Below, piece after piece: positions 1 to 4,913 of a DNA stretch of 6,122 nucleotides. The first letter of the stretch is position 1; each line of letters starts with the position of its first letter. Location: positions 1 to 6,122 of the forward strand of contig JAOZTL010000211.1 of assembly GCA_029942205.1 (NCBI GenBank), read 5' to 3'. The DNA comes from Bacteroidales bacterium. GTDB lineage: Bacteria; Bacteroidota; Bacteroidia; Bacteroidales; JAOZTL01. The notes beneath the pieces are model-generated. The model saw nothing but the letters and a program-made list of their open reading frames with translations, had not been told where the DNA came from and did no database searches. The translations under genes were made by a program, and so were the position numbers.

Positions 1-1
1 T

Positions 2-127
2 CTAGTGCCGCTTCTTTACGGAATTGTGTCGCATCGATACAGAACAGAACAATCCATTCGTTTTTTCTGGGGATGGCCAACAGTAATCGGATTAGCAGGC
101 ATGGCTTATGCTTGGTATATCATGTAA
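2..127 (+). CDS. nuoH: NuoH/MbhM-like membrane subunit, C-terminal fragment (5' truncated)
   Basis: Only the last 41 codons are in the window; the gene begins before base 1. The visible residues end in TAA at 125-127. They show a basic cytoplasmic stretch (His-Arg-Tyr-Arg-Thr-Glu-Gln-Ser-Ile-Arg) followed by a Trp/Pro-containing hydrophobic segment (FFWGWPTVIGLAGMAYAWYI). This is the usual C-terminus of the NuoH / respiratory-chain NADH dehydrogenase subunit 1 family: an Arg-x-Arg-x-x-Gln motif before the last transmembrane helix. In this family the subunit anchors the peripheral arm and lines the channel between catalytic arm and ion pumps. Its position directly before NuoB-, NuoC- and NuoD-like genes supports the call and matches the M-J-K-L order of Mbh/Mbx complexes. 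The identification is from a short fragment, but context makes it fairly safe. Confidence 0.82.
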   Translation, partial: LVPLLYGIVSHRYRTEQSIRFFWGWPTVIGLAGMAYAWYIM

Positions 128-148
128 TATTTTATTATAATAAAATAT
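127..148. repeat. 22-bp perfect AT-only palindrome overlapping the nuoH stop
   Basis: Positions 127-137 are the exact reverse complement of 138-148, and the sequence contains only A and T. It begins at the last base of the nuoH stop codon. As RNA it could form an all-A-U hairpin; as DNA it could cruciform or bind a dyad-recognising protein. There is no GC-rich stem or T-tract, so it is not a standard intrinsic terminator. The palindrome is certain; its function is unknown. Confidence 0.6.
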
Positions 149-169
149 ATAAATTGCAATAAAATAATT

Positions 170-181
170 GTCTGTAAAGAC
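170..181 (+). repeat. Small hairpin with GUAA (GNRA-type) loop
   Basis: GTCT (170-173) pairs with AGAC (178-181) around the loop GTAA, a GNRA-class tetraloop in RNA. The stem is only 4 bp, so stability is low and chance occurrence is possible. It belongs to a run of small inverted repeats filling the nuoH-nuoB gap, and a GUAA-loop hairpin also occurs at 1785-1796. Confidence 0.3.
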
Positions 182-200
182 TTCAAATTAAAACATAACT

Positions 201-213
201 GGTCGCAAAGACC
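201..213 (+). repeat. Intergenic hairpin, GGTC/GACC stem (variant loop)
   Basis: GGTC (201-204) and GACC (210-213) enclose GCAAA. The stem is the same as in the AGGTC-GAA-GACCT repeats at 1804, 3044 and 3068, but the loop is two bases longer. It lies 21 bases before the nuoB start and is likely a diverged member of the same intergenic family. Confidence 0.45.
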
Positions 214-223
214 TAATAAATAA

Positions 224-234
224 CGCTTCAAGCG
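224..234 (+). repeat. Hairpin abutting the nuoB start codon
   Basis: CGCT (224-227) pairs with AGCG (231-234) around TCA, and the last stem base is immediately followed by the ATG at 235. The TAAATA lead at 217-222 matches the lead of other intergenic hairpins here, while the stem sequence is different. A hairpin touching the start codon would be expected to influence ribosome access; that role is inferred. Confidence 0.4.
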
Positions 235-780
235 ATGGTAAACGATAGAGACTCACAAAAAATAGTCGATTATATGAAAAACTTTGCACGAAAGCATTCC
301 TTATTTGTAATGGCTTACGGAACAGGATGTGGTGCAATTGAAATTCCTCCAACCATGACATCACGTTATGATGCCGAGCGGTTTGGTATACGTGGTGCTG
401 CTACTCCACGACAGGCAGATGTATTATTAATAACTGGTTATCTTGCAACAAAAACACTCAAACGAGTTATCCGAGTGTACGAGCAAATGCAAGGTCCTAA
501 GTATGTTATTGGTTTTGGATCATGTACCATCAACGGAGGAATGTATTGGGATTCGTATAATACGATTAATTTATTAGATAAATACATTCCTGTAGATGTC
601 TACATTAATGGATGTATGCCACGACCAGAAGCTGTTATCTCTGGCTTTATTAAATTGCAACAGCTTATTCAAGATGGAAAAGCGGATGGCTGGAAACACT
701 ATCAAGACAATTTAGACGATTACCGAGAGAATCAAAAAAAAGTTATCAAAAATTGGAATATGCCAGATTTTAGCTGGTAA
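235..780 (+). CDS. nuoB: NuoB/MbxJ-like small subunit with a three-cysteine proximal cluster site
   Basis: This 181-residue protein belongs to the NuoB / [NiFe]-hydrogenase small-subunit family, which holds the last [4Fe-4S] cluster (N2 in complex I) next to the catalytic subunit on the cytoplasmic side of the membrane. Family landmarks are clear: GTGCGAIEIPP (29-39), SRYDAERFG (43-51), PRQAD (58-62), GSC (95-97), PVDVYINGCMPRPEA (119-133). The whole protein has only three cysteines: C32, C97 and C127. Complex I NuoB has a CC pair where this protein has C32-Gly, and group 4 hydrogenases have CxxC nearby, so one normal cluster ligand is missing. The result would be a cluster with one open iron, as reported for the archaeal sulfane reductase Mbs. 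The ATG at 235 has no Shine-Dalgarno; it follows a small hairpin. The gene sits 107 bases after nuoH and 86 before nuoC. Family assignment is very firm; substrate is not. Confidence 0.93.
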   Translation: MVNDRDSQKIVDYMKNFARKHSLFVMAYGTGCGAIEIPPTMTSRYDAERFGIRGAATPRQADVLLITGYLATKTLKRVIRVYEQMQGPKYVIGFGSCTINGGMYWDSYNTINLLDKYIPVDVYINGCMPRPEAVISGFIKLQQLIQDGKADGWKHYQDNLDDYRENQKKVIKNWNMPDFSW

Positions 781-791
781 GCAACCTCAAA

Positions 792-806
792 AAGGTCGAA
801 TACCTT
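792..806 (+). repeat. Intergenic hairpin, degenerate AAGGTC-GAA-(G)ACCTT copy
   Basis: AAGGT (792-796) pairs with ACCTT (802-806); the inner C797/T801 pair is mismatched where other copies have C-G. Flanks (AAAA before, AAAA after the TT) match the copies at 1804 and 3068. It lies 60 bases before nuoC, farther from the start codon than the other copies. Confidence 0.5.
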
Positions 807-822
807 AAAATAAATAGAGATT

Positions 823-844
823 ACACTAGTTTATAAATTAGTGT
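823..844 (+). repeat. 22-base inverted repeat upstream of nuoC
   Basis: ACACTA (823-828) and TAGTGT (839-844) are exact inverted copies, and the pairing continues inward (one G-T wobble, then A-T pairs), giving a near-continuous 22-base dyad centred at 833/834. It ends 22 bases before the nuoC ATG. It could be an operator or an RNA hairpin; no T-tract follows, so it is not a terminator. Confidence 0.5.
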
Positions 845-866
845 GATTGGAATAAAATGACAAAAA

Positions 867-1448
867 ATGTCTAACGAAAAAACACAAAACGAACAAATAA
901 TTCTGGATAAGTTATTTGAAAGTTTTAGTAATATAGAAGGATCTGTCCGAAGAGAACGACGAATAGAACTTAAAGTATCTAAAGATCATGTACTTTCTGT
1001 TTTATTATATGCCAAAGAGCAATTAAGTTTTTTTCATTTATCGCATATTTCGTGTGTCGATTGGTTAGAAGATAATCAATTTGAACTGATTTATATTCTG
1101 TGGTCGCACGAAACTCAGATGCAGTTATTTGTGAAAATACTGATCGATAGAGAAAAACCAGTTGCTCCTAATATTGATTACATTTGGCGACATGCAAATA
1201 CTTATGAGCGAGAGATTCGTGAAATGTATGGCATTGAATTCAAAGGACTTGTTGGCGAACAAGAATTTATATTAGAAGACTGGGAAGGCATGCCGCCTAT
1301 GCGACGTGATTTTGACACCAAAGAATATGCCGAAGAAACATTCTTTGATAGACCAGGTAGAGAAGATGCGAAAGATGTACGTGAAGAAATTATTGAGCGT
1401 AGTCGAGAAGAATTACCTGATTTTGCAAAAAAATATTCAAGAGATTAA
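867..1448 (+). CDS. nuoC: NuoC/MbxK-like 30-kDa-type subunit
   Basis: This is a soluble 193-residue member of the NuoC (complex I 30 kDa) family, a structural subunit that binds the NuoD-like catalytic subunit and helps assemble the peripheral arm. It carries no cofactor. The family signature lies at 110-127, where ANTYEREIREMYGIEFKG corresponds to the usual ERExxDxxGIxFxGH, and the DWEGMPPMRRDFD segment (138-150) corresponds to the DWEGxPLRKD motif. The usual His after GIxFxG is replaced (GLVGEQEF). The N-terminal ~60 residues are typically divergent, and the C-terminus after 150 is highly charged. The ATG at 867 is used because the nearer upstream ATG (857) stops after five codons. There is no clear Shine-Dalgarno. 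NuoC is separate from NuoD, as in Mbx and many bacterial complex I operons. A 380-bp gap follows, odd inside such an operon. Confidence 0.92.
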   Translation: MSNEKTQNEQIILDKLFESFSNIEGSVRRERRIELKVSKDHVLSVLLYAKEQLSFFHLSHISCVDWLEDNQFELIYILWSHETQMQLFVKILIDREKPVAPNIDYIWRHANTYEREIREMYGIEFKGLVGEQEFILEDWEGMPPMRRDFDTKEYAEETFFDRPGREDAKDVREEIIERSREELPDFAKKYSRD

Positions 1449-1570
1449 ATCGGATCAAACAAGCTAAGGAATTGTTCCGAAATAACTTGACGTTTGTCAA
1501 TTAAAAAATAAAATAACGTCGTAACTGTCAATTTATTCCATCACAATCCCTAAGTAAGTAGGTGGATAAA

Positions 1571-1612
1571 ATGAACTGGATAATTAAAAGAATCAGACTT
1601 CGTCTGTTTTGA
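1571..1612 (+). CDS. Possible 13-codon leader ORF
   Basis: ATG at 1571 opens a 13-codon frame ending in TGA at 1610-1612; the peptide would read MNWIIKRIRLRLF, basic and hydrophobic. What draws attention is an AGGTGG Shine-Dalgarno-like sequence at 1560-1565 with 5-base spacing, unlike the SD-less genes around it. A 5-bp hairpin (1594-1606) overlaps its last codons and is followed by TTTT. This resembles the layout of a leader-peptide attenuator, but an ORF this short arises easily by chance and no diagnostic codon run is present. Confidence 0.18.
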   Translation: MNWIIKRIRLRLF

Positions 1613-1624
1613 TATTTATTTTTG
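1594..1624 (+). repeat. Left arm of long inverted repeat (with 1722-1748)
   Basis: The reverse complement of 1594-1624 matches 1722-1748 at about 25 of 27 positions with one 4-base gap: shared blocks are CAAAAATAA, then AAAACAGACGAA, then TCTG. The arm itself contains a small perfect hairpin, CAGAC-TTC-GTCTG (1594-1606), followed by TTTT. Together the arms enclose about 97 bases and could form a long stem in RNA, or be the ends of a ~155-bp miniature element. No target-site duplication was recognised. Confidence 0.55.
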
Positions 1625-1641
1625 TAAGTGTTTTGTATAAA

Positions 1642-1655
1642 TGCGTAAGCAACAT
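1642..1655 (+). repeat. 14-base direct repeat, copy 1
   Basis: TGCGTAAGCAACAT occurs here and again at 1786-1799; a diverged copy with one extra substitution (TGCGTAAACAACTAT) is at 3025-3039. The core GC-GTAA-GC can form a small GNRA-loop hairpin. Copy 1 is followed by TAAATA and the AGCAC-TTA-GTGCT hairpin; the later copies are followed by AGGTC-GAA-GACCT hairpins, so the repeat and hairpin seem to form one composite module. Confidence 0.55.
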
Positions 1656-1660
1656 TAAAT

Positions 1661-1673
1661 AGCACTTAGTGCT
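1661..1673 (+). repeat. Intergenic hairpin, AGCAC-TTA-GTGCT
   Basis: AGCAC (1661-1665) pairs perfectly with GTGCT (1669-1673) around TTA. The lead CATTAAAT and the trailing TTA are shared with the hairpin at 5788-5800, which has GAA in the loop. Same scaffold as the GGTC/GACC hairpins but with a different, still fully paired stem. Confidence 0.55.
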
Positions 1674-1721
1674 TATATCAAACAGTGTAATGAATTATTG
1701 AAATATAGCTATATAAATAAG

Positions 1722-1748
1722 CAAAAATAATAAAACAGACGAACTCTG
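1722..1748 (+). repeat. Right arm of long inverted repeat (with 1594-1624)
   Basis: Imperfect inverted copy of 1594-1624. Its own internal hairpin is damaged (CAGAC-GAA-CTCTG, one C-C mismatch), whereas the left arm's hairpin is perfect, so the right arm has drifted or is not selected to fold alone. Confidence 0.55.
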
Positions 1749-1784
1749 AAGTTATATTTTGTTGAATAATATAAATTTACAAAA

Positions 1785-1799
1785 TTGCGTAAGCAACAT
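1785..1799 (+). repeat. 14-base direct repeat, copy 2, with GUAA-loop hairpin
   Basis: Positions 1786-1799 repeat 1642-1655 exactly. Here the preceding T extends the dyad to TTGC-GTAA-GCAA (1785-1796), a 4-bp stem closing a GNRA-type loop. It is immediately followed by the AAGGTC-GAA-GACCTT hairpin that leads into nuoD. Confidence 0.5.
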
Positions 1800-1803
1800 C
1801 AAA

Positions 1804-1818
1804 AAGGTCGAAGACCTT
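1804..1818 (+). repeat. Intergenic hairpin AAGGTC-GAA-GACCTT upstream of nuoD
   Basis: Perfect 6-bp stem (1804-1809 with 1813-1818) and GAA loop, ending 10 bases before the nuoD start codon. Identical 13-base cores lie at 3044-3056 and 3068-3080. The GAA loop and flanks give it a direction, and all clear copies point the same way as transcription, consistent with an RNA-level role. Confidence 0.65.
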
Positions 1819-1828
1819 AAAATTTCTT

Positions 1829-2938
1829 ATGGAGATGAGAGAAAAGGAAACTACATTATATTTAGGACCACAACACCCAGGAATTACGGGAAACATGATG
1901 GTCAAGCTGAAAGTAGCAGGCGACACGATAACTAAAGCGACGACGCATGTGGGCTACCTACATCGAGGATTCGAGAAGTTGATGGAACGTCGGAATTGGT
2001 TACAAAGCTTCACGATCGTATGTCGTATTTGTGTGCCCGAGCCAGACCCAAATGAAGAAAATTTTTCACGTGCGGTCGAAGAAATAGAAGGGCGTGAAGT
2101 GCCAGAAAGAGCAAAATGGATTCGTGTGTTAGTACTCGAATTGGCTCGATTGGCTTCTTACATGCTTTGGTATGGCGGACAAAACGGATCGGGAGGAATG
2201 TACACGGTTGGTCAATGGAGTGTTGGTGATCGAAATTACATTCTTGACCTGTTCGAGAAACTTACTGGTGGGCGTGTGTATCACATGTACATTTGGCCAG
2301 GAGGAGTACGTCGTGATTTGCCAGAAGGCTTTGCTGATGAAGTATTACGCACGATGGATTATCTCGAAAAACGATTTGATGAGTACGATAAAGTGATGTT
2401 TGATAATACCATTTTTCAAAAACGTGCACAAGGAGTTGGCTATATTGACCCAGCAAAAGCAGTAGAGTGGGGAGTTGTAGGACCTCCATTGCGTGGTGCA
2501 GGAATTGCATCGGATGTTCGTAAAGACGATCCGTATGAAATTTATGATAAATTAGATTTCAATATTGGGTTAGCACATGATTCCGATGTTTGGAGTAGAG
2601 CATTGGTACGCAAACAAGAAGTAAGAGAGTCGATTAAAATTATCCGCCAAGTAATCGAAAAAATGCCTGGTGGTGAATATTATAATAAAATACCAAATCC
2701 AATGAAATGGACGATTCCTAAAGGCGATGCTTTTGTTAAAACGGAATCGGCTCGTGGCGAATTTGGTTTTTATGTCGCATCAGATGGATCGAACAAACCA
2801 CGTCGAGTACACGTAAAAGGACCTGCTTATGTGCATGGTGTTACTTTACTTGAAAATCTTTTGGTTGGTGAGAATATTGCTGATGTATCGTTTATTATGA
2901 ATAGCTTGGGTACTTGTCCGCCTGAAATAGAACGATAA
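1829..2938 (+). CDS. nuoD: NuoD/MbxL-like catalytic large subunit with CxxE in place of both CxxC motifs
   Basis: This 369-residue protein belongs to the NuoD (complex I 49 kDa) / group 4 [NiFe]-hydrogenase large-subunit family, working in the cytoplasmic arm beside the NuoB cluster. Landmarks: YLGPQHPG (11-18), HVGYLHRGFEKLME (40-53), then NEENFSRAVEEIEG (75-88) and VPERAKWIRVLVLELARL (91-108), with GDAFVKTESARGEFGFYV (299-316) near the end. Hydrogenases carry RICGIC and DPCxxC for Ni-Fe; here they read RICVPE (66-71) and GTCPPE (361-366). One Cys per pair remains (C68, C363) and the second is Glu. C65 is an extra nearby Cys. The complex I quinone His (in HPSTHG) is Thr20 and the quinone Tyr aligns with Val69. 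So neither a standard Ni-Fe site nor a standard quinone site is present, which fits Mbx/Mbs-type or other hydrogenase-related complexes. Start: ATG at 1829; ATG at 1835 is an equal alternative. Confidence 0.93.
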   Translation: MEMREKETTLYLGPQHPGITGNMMVKLKVAGDTITKATTHVGYLHRGFEKLMERRNWLQSFTIVCRICVPEPDPNEENFSRAVEEIEGREVPERAKWIRVLVLELARLASYMLWYGGQNGSGGMYTVGQWSVGDRNYILDLFEKLTGGRVYHMYIWPGGVRRDLPEGFADEVLRTMDYLEKRFDEYDKVMFDNTIFQKRAQGVGYIDPAKAVEWGVVGPPLRGAGIASDVRKDDPYEIYDKLDFNIGLAHDSDVWSRALVRKQEVRESIKIIRQVIEKMPGGEYYNKIPNPMKWTIPKGDAFVKTESARGEFGFYVASDGSNKPRRVHVKGPAYVHGVTLLENLLVGENIADVSFIMNSLGTCPPEIER

Positions 2939-2968
2939 GTCGTAAAGCAAAATATTAAGTATTCGCAC

Positions 2969-2995
2969 AGAAAACGAAATGTTCCGTTTTTTTTT
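2969..2995 (+). terminator. Weak intrinsic-terminator-like hairpin after nuoD
   Basis: AAAACG (2971-2976) pairs with CGTTTT (2985-2990), extended by an A-C mismatch and two more A-T pairs inside, and is followed by T through 2995 (nine T in a row from 2987). The stem is short and A-T rich, so termination would be partial at best. It could lower expression of the downstream flavoprotein relative to nuoBCD, or mark an RNA 3' end. Confidence 0.35.
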
Positions 2996-3024
2996 AATTA
3001 ATAGTTTGTTAGAAATTAAACAAG

Positions 3025-3039
3025 TGCGTAAACAACTAT
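3025..3039 (+). repeat. Diverged copy of the TGCGTAAGCAACAT repeat
   Basis: TGCGTAAACAACTAT differs from the copies at 1642 and 1786 by one substitution and one inserted base. As at 1786, it directly precedes AGGTC-GAA-GACCT hairpins, supporting a composite module of repeat plus hairpin before the start codon. Confidence 0.4.
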
Positions 3040-3043
3040 AAAT

Positions 3044-3080
3044 AGGTCGAAGACCTTAATATAAAATAGGTCGAAGACCT
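3044..3080 (+). repeat. Tandem pair of AGGTC-GAA-GACCT hairpins
   Basis: Two identical 13-base hairpins lie at 3044-3056 and 3068-3080, a 24-base period, each preceded by AAATA (3040-3044 and 3064-3068) and followed by TTAA or TTAAA. The second ends 15 bases before the ATG at 3096. Since the arms of both copies are the same, a copy-1 left arm could also pair with the copy-2 right arm, giving alternative folds. Confidence 0.65.
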
Positions 3081-3095
3081 TAAAAAAACAAATCA

Positions 3096-4889
3096 ATGAG
3101 TTTTTTTGACATAAAAGGTTTGCTTTCTCCCTTTACTGCATTGCAGCAATTAGGGAAAAAACCACATACAGCGAAATTTCCTTTCGAAGAATTAGAAACG
3201 GCCGACCGTTATCGAGGTTTACATTTTAATGATCTGGATGCCTGTATTGGTTGTGGAAACTGTTCTACAATTTGTATGAATGGAGCTATTGACATGATTA
3301 ACTTGGAGGGAATTGAAGGAAAAGACGGAGATTCTGGACTTAGACCTCGTGTGGATAATGGTCGATGTTGCTGGTGTGCACTTTGTGTTGAAGTATGCCC
3401 TACTGGTTCTTTGAATCTTACGAAAGACTACATTTATGTTTCGGATGATGCGAATAGTTTTTTGTGGACTCCTGGCGTTAGTAACCCCGATGGAGGTGAA
3501 AATCTGTCATTTACAAGCGACGAAGAAACTTCATTAACAGAATATAGCCGTATCCCAATGCGTGAATTGGAGGGATCTGAGCGAATTAAGTCTTTTGCTG
3601 AAGTAGTGTTAGGCTATTCGGAAGAAGAGGCTCGAAACGAAGCCCGCCGTTGTATTAGTTGTGGTATTTGTAGCGAGGTGTGTCCTGAACACATGCATAT
3701 TCCTGAATATATCAATGCGATTGCGAAGGGTGAAGATGAAGATGCCATTCGGATTATTTATGACAACAACCCACTACCTGATATGTGCGGTAAAGTTTGT
3801 ACTCGTCGATGTGAAGACGTGTGTGCTATCAATCACCGAGGAGATGCAGTTGCTATTCGCTGGCTAAAACGTTATGCAACAGAAACAGCCAAAACGGCTG
3901 ACATTGTTCATGAAATAGTAAACCCTGAAATAAAAGAAGCAAACGGATTTACCGTTGGAATTGTTGGTGCAGGACCTTCAGGATTGACTGCCGCATATTA
4001 CTTAGCACTGAAAGGCTATGATGTAACTATTTATGAGGCAAAGAGCAAAGCTGGAGGAATGACTTATTATGGAATACCTAAATATCGTTTCCCCGAAGAT
4101 AGTTTGGATAAGCAAATTGATTACATGGTGAAAATTGGTGTGAAAATAAAATACAACCAGCGGGTAGGTGTTGATATTTCATTCAATGATATTTATACTA
4201 ATTACGATGCTGTCTTTGTTGGTATTGGTTTTGAAGTGCCATGGACTCTAGGAATGAATGGCGAAGATCTGAAAGGCTCGTTGCAAGCAGTTAATTATTT
4301 ACGAGACATCAACGATGGACAAACGGTAGATGTTGGTGATAAAGTGTGTGTTATCGGTGGTGGTAATGTGGCGATTGATGCTGCTCGTGTTGCTAGACGC
4401 TTTGGAGCAGAAGTTACTATTCTGTACCGACGTAGAGTTCAAGACATGCCTGCTGACTGGGAGGAAATCGAAGGTGCTGAAGATGAAGGAGTCCATATTC
4501 TTGCTCAAGGAATTCCGTTGGAAGCTCTTGGTGATGAAAATGGAAAAATCAGAGCAGTCAGCTATGCACTTGCCGAAATGGTTGCCGACGACAAAGGTGG
4601 TAGACCTAAACCTGTACAAATCGAAGGAAGTGAGACCGAATTGGAAATCACAACATTGATTGGCGCAATTGGTCAAGAAGCCGATTACTCGTTCTTGTCG
4701 GATGAGTATAAAGATAAATTAGAAATAAACAGAGGTAGAATTGTTGCTACTGAATTAGGACAAACATCACTCGAAAAAGTATTTGCTGGTGGTGATGCCG
4801 TAAATAAAACGGCGGATGCTATTAGTGCTATCGCTGACGGATACCGTGCTGTCAAAGGTATAGAAGCTTTTTTGAATAAAACGAAATAA
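3096..4889 (+). CDS. NuoI-like ferredoxin fused to GltD/NfnB-like NAD(P)H:FAD oxidoreductase
   Basis: This is a 597-residue cytoplasmic electron-input protein. Residues 1-45 and the DRYRG motif (37-41) look like NuoI/MbxN, the ferredoxin subunit docked on NuoB. Two [4Fe-4S] sites follow: C50/C53/C56/C60 and C91/C94/C97/C101-Pro. From about 151 the protein becomes GltD-like: C186/C189/C192/C196-Pro and C231/C235/C239/C243 in the helical Fe-S domain, the FAD loop VGIVGAGPSG (287-296), the NAD(P)H loop VIGGGNVAIDAAR (419-431) with YRRR (444-447), suggesting NADPH, and the second FAD motif VFAGGDAV (562-569). NuoI is normally ~150 residues and GltD ~470, so the length fits a full fusion. It lies where MbxN/NuoI would be and no NuoE/F/G is seen. 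It would pass electrons between NAD(P)H and the complex, perhaps with ferredoxin. Catalytic direction and substrate are inferred. Confidence 0.9.
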   Translation: MSFFDIKGLLSPFTALQQLGKKPHTAKFPFEELETADRYRGLHFNDLDACIGCGNCSTICMNGAIDMINLEGIEGKDGDSGLRPRVDNGRCCWCALCVEVCPTGSLNLTKDYIYVSDDANSFLWTPGVSNPDGGENLSFTSDEETSLTEYSRIPMRELEGSERIKSFAEVVLGYSEEEARNEARRCISCGICSEVCPEHMHIPEYINAIAKGEDEDAIRIIYDNNPLPDMCGKVCTRRCEDVCAINHRGDAVAIRWLKRYATETAKTADIVHEIVNPEIKEANGFTVGIVGAGPSGLTAAYYLALKGYDVTIYEAKSKAGGMTYYGIPKYRFPEDSLDKQIDYMVKIGVKIKYNQRVGVDISFNDIYTNYDAVFVGIGFEVPWTLGMNGEDLKGSLQAVNYLRDINDGQTVDVGDKVCVIGGGNVAIDAARVARRFGAEVTILYRRRVQDMPADWEEIEGAEDEGVHILAQGIPLEALGDENGKIRAVSYALAEMVADDKGGRPKPVQIEGSETELEITTLIGAIGQEADYSFLSDEYKDKLEINRGRIVATELGQTSLEKVFAGGDAVNKTADAISAIADGYRAVKGIEAFLNKTK

Positions 4890-4895
4890 GCAAGT

Positions 4896-4913
4896 TTTTT
4901 GTTTAAACAAAAA
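4896..4913 (+). repeat. 18-bp perfect palindrome overlapping the terminator's left arm
   Basis: TTTTTGTTT (4896-4904) and AAACAAAAA (4905-4913) are exact inverted copies. The right half overlaps the first A bases of the terminator stem (4909-4913), so the two structures cannot form fully at once. The pairing is A-T rich and weak compared with the terminator. Confidence 0.4.

Larger units (their letters stand above)
1449..1828. other. 380-bp noncoding gap inside the operon, rich in hairpins
   Basis: No convincing gene is present. The stretch has small inverted repeats: GGAA/TTCC at 1468-1478, TTGAC/GTCAA at 1487-1500, CCTA/TAGG at 1549-1562. It also has a possible 13-codon ORF (1571-1612) preceded by AGGTGG, an inverted repeat pair (1594-1624 with 1722-1748), and two copies of a 14-base direct repeat (1642-1655 and 1786-1799). 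The nuoD-proximal hairpin is at 1804-1818. TATTTTTG at 1617-1624 matches the Bacteroidota -7 consensus TAxxTTTG, but no matching -33 TTTG is seen at the right distance. The region could be a long structured leader, an inserted small repeat element, or both. Confidence 0.6.

Noticed and set aside
1449..1828. tRNA or known riboswitch in the gap
   Set aside because: No cloverleaf arms or conserved TTCRANNC-type T-loop, and no recognised riboswitch core could be traced on either strand.
2172..2510. Open frames of 74 (+) and 82 (-) codons inside nuoD
   Set aside because: They lie wholly within the strongly supported nuoD frame, have no family motifs, and are shadows of its codon pattern.
1829..2938. 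Annotation as a functional [NiFe] hydrogenase large subunit
   Set aside because: Two of four Ni-Fe cysteines are Glu, and the Asp of DPCxxC is absent, so a standard Ni-Fe site is not supported.
3661..4676. Open frames of 68 and 109 (+) and 125 (-) codons inside the ferredoxin-flavoprotein gene
   Set aside because: They overlap the motif-rich real frame and encode low-complexity, Cys/Val- or Ser/Asn-rich peptides with no recognisable domain.
3096..4889. Annotation as glutamate synthase small subunit (GltD)
   Set aside because: No GltB large subunit is present, and the N-terminal 110 residues are a NuoI-like ferredoxin inside a respiratory operon, so a glutamate synthase role is unlikely.
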